This document shows, piece by piece, positions 33,797 through 43,341 of a DNA stretch of 64,000 nucleotides. Each line of letters opens with the position of its first letter. Position 1 is the first letter of the stretch. The translations under genes and the position numbers were made by a program. Source of the DNA: JBCKUK01 sp038924905 (lineage in GTDB: Bacteria; Pseudomonadota; Gammaproteobacteria; Burkholderiales; Methylophilaceae); contig JBCKUK010000001.1 of assembly GCA_038924905.1 (NCBI GenBank), forward strand, positions 1-64,000. Direction: 5' to 3'. The notes under the pieces are model-generated. The model worked only from the letters and a program-made list of their open reading frames with translations. It did not search any database and was not told where the DNA came from.

Positions 33797-35283
33797 GTCT
33801 CGCGGTTCTTCATAGCCGTGCGCTGGCGGGCATGGATGCCCCTGAGGTAATGGTGGAAGTACACTTGGCTAATGGCTTGCCCAGCTTTACTATTGTCGGC
33901 TTACCCGAGGCCGAAGTTAAAGAAAGCAAAGACCGTGTGCGTGCTGCATTGCAAACCGCGCAGTTTGAATTTCCTGCCCGCCGTATTACGGTGAATCTGG
34001 CACCTGCAGATTTACCAAAAGAAAGCGGTCGCTATGATTTGCCAATCGCCCTGGGCATATTGGCGGCATCGGGGCAGATTCCCAAAGAACCATTAAGCAG
34101 ATATGAAATAGCCGGTGAATTGGCGCTGACAGGCGAGCTACGACCTATTCGCGGCGCCTTGGCTATGGCCTATAAAGCCAGCCGCAGCGGGCGCGCATTT
34201 ATACTGCCCAAAAATAGTGCAGAAGAAGCGGCACTGGTTAAAGATGCAATAATTTTTCCGGCTACTTCGTTGTTAGAGGTTTGCGCGCATTTGAGCGGGC
34301 ACACGGAATTGGCGCGTTATGAGGCTGGCAATGAAGTCAGCACAATGGCCTACGCTGATTTTAGTGAGGTAAAAGGCCAGTCTTTACCCAAGCGTGCGCT
34401 GGAGATTGCCGCTGCTGGCGGACATAGCGTGCTGATGTCCGGCCCCCCAGGGACGGGTAAATCCATGTTGGCCGCACGTTTTGCCGGCATATTGCCAGCG
34501 ATGACCGAGGCGGAGGCGTTGGAATCAGCCGCCATTCAATCGCTCAATGGCGGGTTTCGCACCGAGCTGTGGCGGCACAGACCTTTTCGTTCCCCGCACC
34601 ATACCGCTTCAGGTGTGGCGCTGGTGGGTGGTGGTAGTATTCCCAGGCCGGGCGAAATTTCACTGGCACACAACGGCGTTTTGTTTTTGGATGAGCTACC
34701 AGAATTTGACCGCAAAGTGCTGGAAGTGCTGCGCGAGCCTTTGGAGTCTGGCCGTATCACGATTTCCCGTGCGGCGAGGCAGGCAGATTTCCCCGCCAGC
34801 TTTCAGTTGCTGGCCGCGATGAATCCTTGCCCTTGCGGTTACCTTGGCCATTACAATAATAAATGTCGTTGTACGCCGGATCAGGTATCACGTTACCGTT
34901 CAAAGATTTCTGGACCGTTGCTGGACCGTATTGATTTGCATATTGAGGTGCCCGCGCTGAAAGAAGATGAGCTGACCGCCAGCCATGCCGGCGAAGCTAG
35001 CACTAGTATTCGTGAACGCGTTGAACGGGCACGTAAAATTCAAATCGAACGTCAGGGCAAAGCAAATTTTCTGCTTGGCAGTAAAGAAGTTGATAAATTT
35101 TGTGCGCCGGATGACGCCGGCATGGCCTTATTGAAACAGGCCATTAGTCGGCTCAGTCTTTCTGCACGTGCTTATCACCGTATTTTGAAAGTAGCGCGCT
35201 CTATCGCTGATTTGGCCGGTGTAGATATGATCAAGTCAGTGCATATTGCAGAAGCGGTGCAATACAGAAGGTTTGAAATATGA
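33793..35283 (+). CDS. comM: YifB/ComM family AAA+ ATPase
   Basis: A hexameric helicase that promotes branch migration during natural transformation in Vibrio; in other bacteria it is often called a magnesium chelatase-like protein. 496 residues: N-terminal Lon-like domain (LPSFTIVGLPEAEVKESKDR), then Walker A GPPGTGKS near residue 218, Walker B GVLFLDELPEF near 294, and the zinc-ribbon-like CPCGYLGHYNNKCRC near 345-359. The C-terminus has RILKVARSIADLAG. With the pilus operon nearby, a working DNA uptake system is possible but not shown. Confidence 0.94.
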   Translation: MSLAVLHSRALAGMDAPEVMVEVHLANGLPSFTIVGLPEAEVKESKDRVRAALQTAQFEFPARRITVNLAPADLPKESGRYDLPIALGILAASGQIPKEPLSRYEIAGELALTGELRPIRGALAMAYKASRSGRAFILPKNSAEEAALVKDAIIFPATSLLEVCAHLSGHTELARYEAGNEVSTMAYADFSEVKGQSLPKRALEIAAAGGHSVLMSGPPGTGKSMLAARFAGILPAMTEAEALESAAIQSLNGGFRTELWRHRPFRSPHHTASGVALVGGGSIPRPGEISLAHNGVLFLDELPEFDRKVLEVLREPLESGRITISRAARQADFPASFQLLAAMNPCPCGYLGHYNNKCRCTPDQVSRYRSKISGPLLDRIDLHIEVPALKEDELTASHAGEASTSIRERVERARKIQIERQGKANFLLGSKEVDKFCAPDDAGMALLKQAISRLSLSARAYHRILKVARSIADLAGVDMIKSVHIAEAVQYRRFEI

Positions 35284-35295
35284 TTTTCAAATGGA

Positions 35296-36339
35296 ATGAC
35301 TATGCACGCACTGGATAGCTGGCAAGAAGAAATGCGCTCGGCCTATCTGTATAAGATAATTGCCAGCCAGGAAAAAGTAGCATCGCGCCAGAAGCTATTT
35401 TCCCAGCTCGCCCTTGAGGCCGAAAGTCAGGCGGGAATTTGGGCGACTGAGGCACAAAAGACGGGGCATCAAGCGCCGAAAACTTATGTGCCAGAAACTC
35501 GCACCAAAATCGTGGCATGGCTGATTAATGGCATGGGTGCACAGAACATTAAACCTGTTCTGGCAGCGATTAAAATTCGAGGGCTATCCGCTTATTCCAA
35601 CAAGCGTGCGATTGGCCATCATCCGGTACCCACATCGGTTGAAGATGTTGGTGCCAGCCACCGCGGCACAGGTAATAGTGGTGGCTTGCGCGCCGCAGTG
35701 TTTGGTGTGAATGATGGCTTGGTGTCCATTGCCTGCCTGGTTATGGGGGTGGCGGGCGCGGCAAGTAGCAACAGCGTGATACTGCTTACAGGCGTTGCAG
35801 GCCTCCTGGCCGGAGCATTTTCGATGGCGGCAGGCGAGTACATTTCCATGCGCTCGCAACGCGAAATGTTTGAGTATCAGATTGGCCTTGAACGTGACGA
35901 GTTGGCGCAATATCCTGAAGAAGAAGCTGGGGAGCTGGCTTTGATATATGTTGCACGCGGAATGGCAGAAGATGAAGCGAAGGCCTTGGCGCAGCACATG
36001 ATAGCCGACCCGGAGCTTGGCCTTGATACGATGGCACGAGAAGAGTTGGGACTTAATCCGGATGAGCTTGGCTCACCTTGGACGGCGGCACTCTCATCAT
36101 TTTTTGCCTTCACGGTGGGTGGCGTCATTCCCATGCTGCCATATCTGTTTGCATTCCCGCACGCATTGCAAATAGCTATCGCATTTACCGCGCTGGCGTT
36201 GTTTGGCGTAGGCGCAGTGCTGTCGCTGTTTACTGGCCGCGCTGCGCTATGGGGCGGTTTGCGTATGTTGTTGATTGGCGGATCGGCCGGAGTGCTGACT
36301 TACAGCATAGGCAATTTGCTGGGCGCCAATCTAGCCTAA
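35296..36339 (+). CDS. VIT1/CCC1 family iron/manganese transporter
   Basis: A 347-residue membrane protein. The first ~95 residues form a helical, ferritin-like section (AYLYKIIASQEKVASRQKLF). From about residue 135 the VIT family core appears: LRAAVFGVNDGLVSIACLVM, GEYISMRSQREMFE and the cytoplasmic metal-binding helices rich in Glu (ERDELAQYPEEEAGELALIY). The last three membrane helices close the protein. Homologues move Fe(II) or Mn(II) out of the cytoplasm, preventing toxicity. ATG 35302 is an alternative start. Confidence 0.9.
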   Translation: MTMHALDSWQEEMRSAYLYKIIASQEKVASRQKLFSQLALEAESQAGIWATEAQKTGHQAPKTYVPETRTKIVAWLINGMGAQNIKPVLAAIKIRGLSAYSNKRAIGHHPVPTSVEDVGASHRGTGNSGGLRAAVFGVNDGLVSIACLVMGVAGAASSNSVILLTGVAGLLAGAFSMAAGEYISMRSQREMFEYQIGLERDELAQYPEEEAGELALIYVARGMAEDEAKALAQHMIADPELGLDTMAREELGLNPDELGSPWTAALSSFFAFTVGGVIPMLPYLFAFPHALQIAIAFTALALFGVGAVLSLFTGRAALWGGLRMLLIGGSAGVLTYSIGNLLGANLA

Positions 36340-36366
36340 AGCAACCGGGCTTAAAGAAAGTGCGAC

Positions 36367-39300
36367 ATGAAACAAGACGTCATTTCCTCTACTGAAATTC
36401 TCCTGCGCGATTTGTTATCTCGCCGCATCCTCATTCTGGACGGCGCAATGGGGACGATGATTCAGCAGCACAAGCTGACAGAGCAGGATTATCGGGGTGA
36501 ACGTTTTAAAGATTTTTCTGCGCCTGCTGGCGCGCGCGAGCTACTCGTTAAAGGCAACAATGAATTGCTGACGTTGACGCAGCCGCACATTATTCAAGAG
36601 ATTCACGGGCAGTACCTGGCTGCTGGCGCCGACATTATCGAGACCAATACTTTTGGTGCTACCCGCGTTGCGCAGGACGATTACCACATGGCGCATCTCG
36701 CCTATGAGATGAACGTGGCAGCAGCCAAAATTGCGCGCGCCGCCTGCGACAAATATTCCAGCGCCGACAAACCACGCTTCGTTGCCGGCGCGCTGGGACC
36801 TACACCCAAAACCGCGTCTATTTCACCGGACGTCAGCGACCCCGCCGCGCGCAATATCACCTTTGACCAATTAGCTGCGGCCTATCTGGAGCAGACGCGC
36901 GGCCTGGTCGAGGGCGGTGTCGATATCCTCATGGTCGAAACCATTTTTGATACGCTCAATTGCAAGGCGGCGCTGTTTGCCATTGACACTTTCTTTGAAG
37001 GCCTTTATTCGGGGAAACCAGGCAAGCGTTTGCCCATCATGATTTCCGGCACGGTCACCGATGCTTCCGGCCGCGTCCTGTCCGGCCAGACTGTGCCCGC
37101 TTTCTGGAATTCGGTACGTCATGCCAAACCGCTGACCATTGGCCTCAACTGTGCACTCGGTGCCGCGTTGATGCGCCCATACGCGGAGGAGCTATCGCAA
37201 ATCGCCGATACGTTTGTGTGTATCTACCCCAATGCCGGCTTGCCCAACCCGATGTCTGACACCGGCTTTGATGAAACGCCAAACGTGACTTCATCGCTGC
37301 TGAAGGAGTTTGCCGAGAGCGGCTTTGTCAACATTGCCGGTGGCTGCTGCGGGACGACGCCAGCACATATCCAGGCGATTGCCGCTGAGGTGAAGTCAAT
37401 TGCGCCACGTAAAGTGCCTGAGATTCCCCGCGCAACCAGACTCTCGGGTCTGGAACCATTCACTATTAATGACGACTCGTTGTTTGTTAATGTCGGTGAG
37501 CGTACCAACGTAACCGGCTCCAAAGCCTTTGCCCGCATGATTTTGAATGGGCAATATGACGAGGCACTGGTTGTTGCGCGTCAGCAGGTCGAAAACGGCG
37601 CCCAAGTCATCGATATCAACATGGATGAAGGCATGCTGGATGCAGTCGCCGCCATGACGCATTTCTTGAACCTGATTGCGTCCGAGCCTGACATTGCGCG
37701 CGTGCCTGTCATGATCGATTCTTCCAAGTGGTCGGTGATTGAAGCCGGTCTGAAATGCGTGCAGGGCAAATCCATCGTCAACTCGATTTCGATGAAAGAA
37801 GGCGAACAGGAATTTCTGCGCCAGGCCAGGCTGTGCCGACGTTACGGGTCAGCGGTAATCGTCATGGCCTTCGATGAACAAGGCCAGGCCGACACTTTCG
37901 AGCGCAAGACCGAGATTTGCGAGAGGGCATACCGCCTGCTGGCAGGTGACCCAAACCGATTCAAGGCTGGGATGGATGCAAGGCAGCAAGGACGAGATGA
38001 CGAGATAGTACTTGAGGGTGTACAGCGAGGAAGCGAGGACGAAGCTAACGCCGCAGACGCTCAGTATGGAATCGGTTTTCCGCCAGAAGATATTATTTTT
38101 GATCCTAATATCTTCGCCATCGCCACCGGTATTGAAGAGCATAACAACTACGCGGTGGACTTCATCAACGCCACGCGCTGGATACGTGAGAACCTGCCTT
38201 ACGCAAAAGTTTCCGGCGGCGTGTCCAACGTGAGCTTCAGTTTCCGCGGCAATGATCCGGCGCGCGAAGCGATCCACACCGTATTTCTCTATCACGCCAT
38301 TCAAGCAGGCATGACCATGGGCATCGTCAACGCCGGCATGATGGGTGTGTATGACGACCTGCCAGCTGAATTGAAGGAAAGAGTTGAAGACGTTGTATTG
38401 AATCGCCGCCCGGACGCCACCGAGCGCATGATTGAAATCGCCGGCACGCTGACCGCTGGCGGCGAGAAAGAAGCGTCCATACTGGAATGGCGTGGCACGC
38501 CGGAGAACCCAGTAGCGGTGCAAAAGCGCCTGACCCACGCCATGGTGCATGGCATCACCGACTATATCGTTGAGGATACCGAAGAGGCGCGGCAGGAAAT
38601 CATGAATAACGGCGGTCGCCCGATCAACGTCATCGAAGGCCCGTTGATGGACGGCATGAATGTGGTTGGTGATTTGTTTGGGCAAGGCAAAATGTTCTTG
38701 CCGCAGGTGGTGAAATCAGCGCGAGTGATGAAGCAGGCTGTGGCGCACTTGATTCCATTCATTGAAGAAGAAAAACTGCAGGAAGAACAGAAAACTGGTG
38801 TTAAAGCCAAGCCCAAAGGCAAAGTGGTGATTGCGACCGTCAAAGGTGATGTGCACGATATCGGCAAGAACATTGTGTCTGTGGTGTTGCAGTGCAATAA
38901 CTTTGAGGTGGTCAATATGGGCGTGATGGTGCCGGCGGCAGAGATTCTGGCGCTGGCCAAGGCCGAGAATGCCGATATCATCGGGCTTTCAGGCCTTATC
39001 ACGCCATCATTGGAAGAGATGGCGCATGTCGCTCGCGAAATGCAGCGTGACCCGTATTTTCTTGGCCTGAAAATGCCATTGTTAATAGGCGGAGCAACTA
39101 CCTCGCGGGTGCATACAGCGGTCAAAATCGCCCCGCATTACGAAGGGCCTGTGATTTATGTTGCCGATGCATCGCGCTCGGTATCGGTGATGCAATCGCT
39201 ACTGACGCCGGAACAACGCGATGCCTATATCGAAGAAATTGCAGCAGATTACGACAAGGCGCGTACCCAGCATGCCAACAAAAAAGGCACGCCAATGCTA

Positions 39301-40296
39301 TCGTTGGCCGATGCGCGTGCGAACAAGGCAAAACTGGAATTTACCGGCAAGAATGCACCAATCAAACCCAAATTCATTGGCCGTCGTACGCTCGAAAATA
39401 TTGATCTTGCGACCATCGCAGAATACATAGACTGGAGTCCGTTCTTTCAGACCTGGGATTTGGCGGGTGCCTATCCGGCAATTCTGAAAGACGCCGTGGT
39501 TGGCGAGGCGGCGAGCAAGCTGCTCGCCGAAGGCCAGGCGATGCTGAAAAAAATCATCGAAAGCCGCTGGTTCACAGCCAACGGTGTGGTAGCGTTATTG
39601 CCGGCCAACAGCGTCAGCGATGATGACATCGAGATTTATACCGACGAGAGTCGCAGCACGGTGGCATTCACCTACTATGGCCTGCGTCAGCAAACCGTAA
39701 AGCCGGTGATTGATGGTGTGCCGCGCCCCAATCAATGCCTGGCCGATTTTATCGCGCCAAAGTTTGTTGATGGAAAGCCTTCTGGCGTTGCTGATTACAT
39801 CGGCATGTTTGCCGTCACCGCCGGCCTTGGTATTGAGAAGCACATAAAGCGTTTTATGGATACCCATGACGACTACGGCAGCATTATGCTTAAATCACTG
39901 GCAGACCGCTTGGCCGAAGCCTTTACCGAATATTTGCACGAACGGATGCGCACCGATTTGTGGGGCTATGCGGTGGCTGAACATTTGGGCAAAGAAGCGC
40001 TGATCAAGGAAAGCTATCAGGGCATACGTCCGGCGCCTGGCTACCCTGCTTGCCCGGATCATACGGTGAAGGCAGACATGTTCAAACTGCTGCAGTGTGA
40101 TGAGATTGGCATGGAATTAACTGAATCCTTTGCCATGTCTCCCGCTGCGTCGGTTTCGGGTTTTTACTTTGCCCATGCAGAATCAAGATATTTCAGTGTC
40201 GATAAGATAGCTGAAGACCAGTTAAACGATATGGCTACAAGGCGAGGATTACCCAAAGAATATTTGGAGCGTTGGCTGGCGCCGAATCTGTCTTAA
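36367..40296 (+). CDS. metH: cobalamin-dependent methionine synthase MetH, with in-frame insertion
   Basis: Transfers the methyl group of 5-methyltetrahydrofolate to homocysteine via cobalamin. Four modules are complete: homocysteine domain (residues 1-345; Cys in GLNCALG and GGCCGTTP), folate domain (~360-690; NVGERTNVTGSKAF), cobalamin domain (cap ~700-800; DVHDIGKN near 830 with the cobalt-ligating His), and the AdoMet activation domain (RPAPGYPACPDHT near 1221). At 1309 residues it exceeds the usual ~1230. Most of the extra lies at residues ~530-571, between RAYRLL and GFPPEDIIFDPN, where other MetH proteins have only a few residues. That stretch coincides with a palindrome-ended 126-bp insertion. 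Confidence 0.96.
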   Translation: MKQDVISSTEILLRDLLSRRILILDGAMGTMIQQHKLTEQDYRGERFKDFSAPAGARELLVKGNNELLTLTQPHIIQEIHGQYLAAGADIIETNTFGATRVAQDDYHMAHLAYEMNVAAAKIARAACDKYSSADKPRFVAGALGPTPKTASISPDVSDPAARNITFDQLAAAYLEQTRGLVEGGVDILMVETIFDTLNCKAALFAIDTFFEGLYSGKPGKRLPIMISGTVTDASGRVLSGQTVPAFWNSVRHAKPLTIGLNCALGAALMRPYAEELSQIADTFVCIYPNAGLPNPMSDTGFDETPNVTSSLLKEFAESGFVNIAGGCCGTTPAHIQAIAAEVKSIAPRKVPEIPRATRLSGLEPFTINDDSLFVNVGERTNVTGSKAFARMILNGQYDEALVVARQQVENGAQVIDINMDEGMLDAVAAMTHFLNLIASEPDIARVPVMIDSSKWSVIEAGLKCVQGKSIVNSISMKEGEQEFLRQARLCRRYGSAVIVMAFDEQGQADTFERKTEICERAYRLLAGDPNRFKAGMDARQQGRDDEIVLEGVQRGSEDEANAADAQYGIGFPPEDIIFDPNIFAIATGIEEHNNYAVDFINATRWIRENLPYAKVSGGVSNVSFSFRGNDPAREAIHTVFLYHAIQAGMTMGIVNAGMMGVYDDLPAELKERVEDVVLNRRPDATERMIEIAGTLTAGGEKEASILEWRGTPENPVAVQKRLTHAMVHGITDYIVEDTEEARQEIMNNGGRPINVIEGPLMDGMNVVGDLFGQGKMFLPQVVKSARVMKQAVAHLIPFIEEEKLQEEQKTGVKAKPKGKVVIATVKGDVHDIGKNIVSVVLQCNNFEVVNMGVMVPAAEILALAKAENADIIGLSGLITPSLEEMAHVAREMQRDPYFLGLKMPLLIGGATTSRVHTAVKIAPHYEGPVIYVADASRSVSVMQSLLTPEQRDAYIEEIAADYDKARTQHANKKGTPMLSLADARANKAKLEFTGKNAPIKPKFIGRRTLENIDLATIAEYIDWSPFFQTWDLAGAYPAILKDAVVGEAASKLLAEGQAMLKKIIESRWFTANGVVALLPANSVSDDDIEIYTDESRSTVAFTYYGLRQQTVKPVIDGVPRPNQCLADFIAPKFVDGKPSGVADYIGMFAVTAGLGIEKHIKRFMDTHDDYGSIMLKSLADRLAEAFTEYLHERMRTDLWGYAVAEHLGKEALIKESYQGIRPAPGYPACPDHTVKADMFKLLQCDEIGMELTESFAMSPAASVSGFYFAHAESRYFSVDKIAEDQLNDMATRRGLPKEYLERWLAPNLS
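37953..38078. repeat. 126-bp palindrome-ended element inside metH
   Basis: AAACCGATTC at 37953-37962 and GAATCGGTTT at 38069-38078 are perfect 10-bp inverted repeats bounding 126 bp, exactly 42 codons. The stretch codes for a hydrophilic, charged peptide (MDARQQGRDDEIVLEGVQRG) absent from typical MetH. It replaces a very short loop between conserved blocks. Size, inverted ends, reading-frame length and position suggest a mobile palindromic element accepted in frame. Confidence 0.7.
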
Positions 40297-40312
40297 GATA
40301 TCCTTGAATTGT

Positions 40313-40385
40313 TCCTTTCCCTACGCAGGGGAAGGCTGGGAGGCGCCCATGAATTATTCCTTCCCCCTTGCGGAGGGGGAGGGAA
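40313..40385. repeat. REP-like palindromic pair after metH
   Basis: Two hairpins, CCTTTCCCTACGCAGGGGAAGG at 40313-40335 and CCTTCCCCCTTGCGGAGGGG at 40359-40378 with GAGGGAAG after it. Same class as 2278-2412 and 10664-10712. No other feature is seen between metH and mpl (40297-40491) apart from an AT-rich stretch (40400-40490) likely to hold the mpl promoter. Confidence 0.7.
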
Positions 40386-40491
40386 GTTAATCGGAGATTT
40401 TGTTAAGATAATTCAATAAAAAGTGCTTATAAACTAGGAGTTTGCTACAATTATTTAACTAATCACTTTAGAGGCGCCCTTTAGTTTTGAT

Positions 40492-41865
40492 ATGCACATT
40501 CATATTTTAGGCATTTGCGGCACGTTTATGGGCAGCATTGCTGTTCTGGCTAAGCAGGCTGGTCATAAAGTCACTGGATGTGACACCAATGTCTATCCGC
40601 CGATGAGTACGCAGCTTGAGGCGCATGGGATAGAGCTGATTGAGGGTTTTTCTCCCGAACAAATCAAGCTTAACCCGGATGTTTACGTCATCGGCAATGT
40701 GGTGTCGCGTGGCAACCCGTTGATGGAGGAAATCCTTAATCGTGGTTTACCCTATATTTCCGGCCCGCAGTGGCTGGCCGAGAGTGTGCTGCAAGGCAAA
40801 TGGGTGCTGGCGGTTGCCGGCACGCACGGTAAAACTACAACGGCTTCCATGTTGGCCTGGATACTCGAATACGCAGGTTTTGCGCCAGGGTTCCTGATTG
40901 GTGGCGTGCCGCAAAATTTTGATATTTCGGCGCGTTTGCCTGGCACAACTAAACAAGATGCAAAAAGTAAATCACCCTTCTTTGTGATTGAGGCAGACGA
41001 ATACGACACAGCGTTTTTTGATAAACGCTCCAAGTTTGTGCATTACCGCCCACGCACTGCCGTCCTGAATAATCTTGAATTTGATCACGCGGATATTTTT
41101 GCCGACCTTGCCGCTATCGAGACCCAGTTTCACCACTTGGTGCGCACCGTCCCGGACAATGGCCTGATTGTCAGCAATGGCAAACAGGATAGTCTCAAGC
41201 GCGTTATTGCTCGCGGTTGCTGGACCCCGGTTGAGTTGTTTGGCGATGAAAGCAATTGGCAGGCGACCGATGAAGCTGCTGATGGCAGTTTCAGCGTGAC
41301 ATTAAACGGCAAGCATCAAGGCCATGTGCAATGGGAATTACTAGGTGAGCACAATCGTATGAACGCCTTGGCTGCACTAGCAGCAGCGCGCCACGTGGGC
41401 GTGTCCGTAGCTGTTGGCATTGCGGCTTTGGGCGAATTTAAAAATGTAAAACGCCGCATGGAAGTGCGAGGTGTGGTGAACGGCATCACTGTCTACGATG
41501 ATTTCGCACACCATCCAACCGCTATCGCCACTACAGTTGCTGGATTGCGTTCCAAAGTAGGCCGCGCGAAAATTATCGTCGTGCTTGAGCCGCGTTCTAA
41601 TACCATGAAATTGGGTGTGATGAAAAATGCGCTTCCAGCGAGCTTGGTGGATGCCGATAAAGTATATTGCTATGGCGCAAACCTGGGTTGGGATGCTGCC
41701 GAGGCGCTCGCACCAATGAAGGCCAAAGCGGCGGTATTTGACGATTTAACGCAGCTGGTGGAAGCTGTAGTGCATGAAGCAAAATCCGGTGACCAGGTGC
41801 TGGTGATGAGTAATGGCAGTTTTGGAGGCGTTCATCAAAAACTTTTGGCAAGGCTAGCGGCTTGA
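40492..41865 (+). CDS. mpl: murein peptide ligase Mpl
   Basis: Attaches the recycled tripeptide L-Ala-gamma-D-Glu-meso-DAP to UDP-N-acetylmuramic acid in peptidoglycan recycling. 457 residues, full length. The start MHIHILGICGTFMGSIAVLA is the family's; the ATP site AVAGTHGKTTTASMLAWILE is near residues 106-125, followed by NNLEFDHADIF and the C-terminal DDFAHHPTAIATTVAG. The last four bases overlap an upstream TTG of the tonB gene, and tonB probably shares the transcript. Confidence 0.96.
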   Translation: MHIHILGICGTFMGSIAVLAKQAGHKVTGCDTNVYPPMSTQLEAHGIELIEGFSPEQIKLNPDVYVIGNVVSRGNPLMEEILNRGLPYISGPQWLAESVLQGKWVLAVAGTHGKTTTASMLAWILEYAGFAPGFLIGGVPQNFDISARLPGTTKQDAKSKSPFFVIEADEYDTAFFDKRSKFVHYRPRTAVLNNLEFDHADIFADLAAIETQFHHLVRTVPDNGLIVSNGKQDSLKRVIARGCWTPVELFGDESNWQATDEAADGSFSVTLNGKHQGHVQWELLGEHNRMNALAALAAARHVGVSVAVGIAALGEFKNVKRRMEVRGVVNGITVYDDFAHHPTAIATTVAGLRSKVGRAKIIVVLEPRSNTMKLGVMKNALPASLVDADKVYCYGANLGWDAAEALAPMKAKAAVFDDLTQLVEAVVHEAKSGDQVLVMSNGSFGGVHQKLLARLAA

Positions 41866-41894
41866 ATTTATCCGCCTTACAATTACAGGGCAGC

Positions 41895-42866
41895 ATGAAA
41901 CCTCTTCAGTATCCGAAATTACTCGAACTTGGAAAATCCATTGACCCCTTAGGCATTACATTGCTGGCCTCGGCAGTGTTACACTTGGTGGTGATTGTTG
42001 CCGTGAATTTTGAGCCGCCCAAACTGAAGTTTTTCAAAGACAAGATGCCGCCTTTGGAGATAGTGTTAGTCAACGCCAAGACTGAAACTGCGCCGACCAA
42101 GGCAGATGCGCTTGCGCAGGCCAACTTGAATCGTGGCGGCAATACCGAAGCCAATCGTAAAATGAAATCGGCGTTGCCAGCGCCAAAAGATAAACCTACT
42201 GAAGCTACATTAAAGGCTGCTGAAGCCAAAGAGAAAGCCAAGGCAGAAAAAGCGGAGGCGGCAGCTGAGCGTAAGTGGCAGCGTGTTGCCAAGCTGGAAA
42301 AAGAGGCGCAAGAGTTAATGACGCAGGCTCAAGCCAGAAAGAAAATAGAAACCCATCCAGTACAGCAGGCCACGGCGGCGCAGCCAGACAAAGGCCAGCA
42401 GGCCGCGGCCGCAAAAGCCATCAGTACGGCGGATATGGTCGCAAACAGTTTGGAGATGGTACGTTTGGAAGCACAGATTTCCAAACAGCAGGATGAATAC
42501 CAAAAACGCCCCAAGCGCAAGCTTTTAGGCGCTCGCACGCAAGAATACCGCTTTGCAACTTATGTAGAGGCATGGCGATTAAAGGTAGAAAAAATTGGCA
42601 ACCTGAATTATCCGGAAGCTGCCAAAGATCAAAAACTTTATGGCCGATTGCGCATGACCGTGACAATTAATGCAGATGGCACAATAGAAAACATTGATAT
42701 CAATCAAAGCTCGGGACATCAAGTACTGGATGATGCAGCTACGCGGATTGTGAGGCTGGCCGGACCTTATACTCCTTTCCCAGAAGATATTCGTAAGGAC
42801 GTGGATATTCTGGGCATTACGCGTACCTGGACATTTACTAAAGAAGACAGCCTCTCTACTGAGTGA
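41895..42866 (+). CDS. tonB: TonB family energy transducer
   Basis: 323 residues: short cytoplasmic N-terminus, one membrane helix (PLGITLLASAVLHLVVIVAV), a long Lys/Ala/Glu-rich periplasmic spacer with coiled-coil character (residues ~95-160), and a C-terminal TonB domain (YVEAWRLKVEKIGNLNYPEA, then GRLRMTVTINADGTIENIDI). It would pass the proton-motive force to outer-membrane receptors. ATG 41895 is chosen; the TTG at 41862 overlaps mpl. No TonB-dependent receptor or ExbBD gene is in the window. Confidence 0.85.
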   Translation: MKPLQYPKLLELGKSIDPLGITLLASAVLHLVVIVAVNFEPPKLKFFKDKMPPLEIVLVNAKTETAPTKADALAQANLNRGGNTEANRKMKSALPAPKDKPTEATLKAAEAKEKAKAEKAEAAAERKWQRVAKLEKEAQELMTQAQARKKIETHPVQQATAAQPDKGQQAAAAKAISTADMVANSLEMVRLEAQISKQQDEYQKRPKRKLLGARTQEYRFATYVEAWRLKVEKIGNLNYPEAAKDQKLYGRLRMTVTINADGTIENIDINQSSGHQVLDDAATRIVRLAGPYTPFPEDIRKDVDILGITRTWTFTKEDSLSTE

Positions 42867-42983
42867 TTTCATCCAAAATCAAAAAATTCATTGTCAGCTT
42901 CACCTTGCCGTGTGATTTGCACTGTCATCGGCTTGCTTTCGCGACTTTTTTGATTTTGAAATGAAATAAAGGAGCTGTGTGCG

Positions 42984-43292
42984 ATGAACTATTATCAGCA
43001 CCACGTTTTTTTCTGCCTGAATGTGCGTGACGATGGCGCTGCCTGCTGCACCGATAAAGGCTCAGAGGCGGCGTTTGATTATATGAAATCTCGTGTTAAA
43101 GCGCTTAATTTGAATGGCAAGAATAAAGTGCGCATCAACCGCGCAGGCTGTTTTGACCGCTGCGCTGAAGGGCCATTGATGGTCATCTACCCGCAAGCGA
43201 TCTGGTACACCTTTGTGGATACTGATGACCTTGACGAGATTATCGAATCCCACCTGTTGCAAGGCAAAGTCGTTGAGCGCTTGCTGGCTTAG
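42984..43292 (+). CDS. thioredoxin-like [2Fe-2S] ferredoxin
   Basis: 102 residues. Four cysteines sit in the pattern of Shethna-type, thioredoxin-fold ferredoxins: Cys11 and Cys21/22 (FFCLNVRDDGAACC) and the pair in AGCFDRCAEGPLMVIYP near residues 56-60. The family carries a [2Fe-2S] cluster; partners are unknown here. AAGGAG lies nine bases before the ATG. It ends 50 bases from the convergent TauE/SafE gene. Confidence 0.85.
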   Translation: MNYYQHHVFFCLNVRDDGAACCTDKGSEAAFDYMKSRVKALNLNGKNKVRINRAGCFDRCAEGPLMVIYPQAIWYTFVDTDDLDEIIESHLLQGKVVERLLA

Positions 43293-43341
43293 ATATGTGA
43301 CTTGTATCAAGCAAGCTCTATTTGCCAGCCTTGCCTATATC

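Noticed and set aside
35296..35600. Separate ferritin-like gene upstream of the VIT transporter
   Set aside because: The helical region is continuous in frame with the transporter and is a known N-terminal arrangement.
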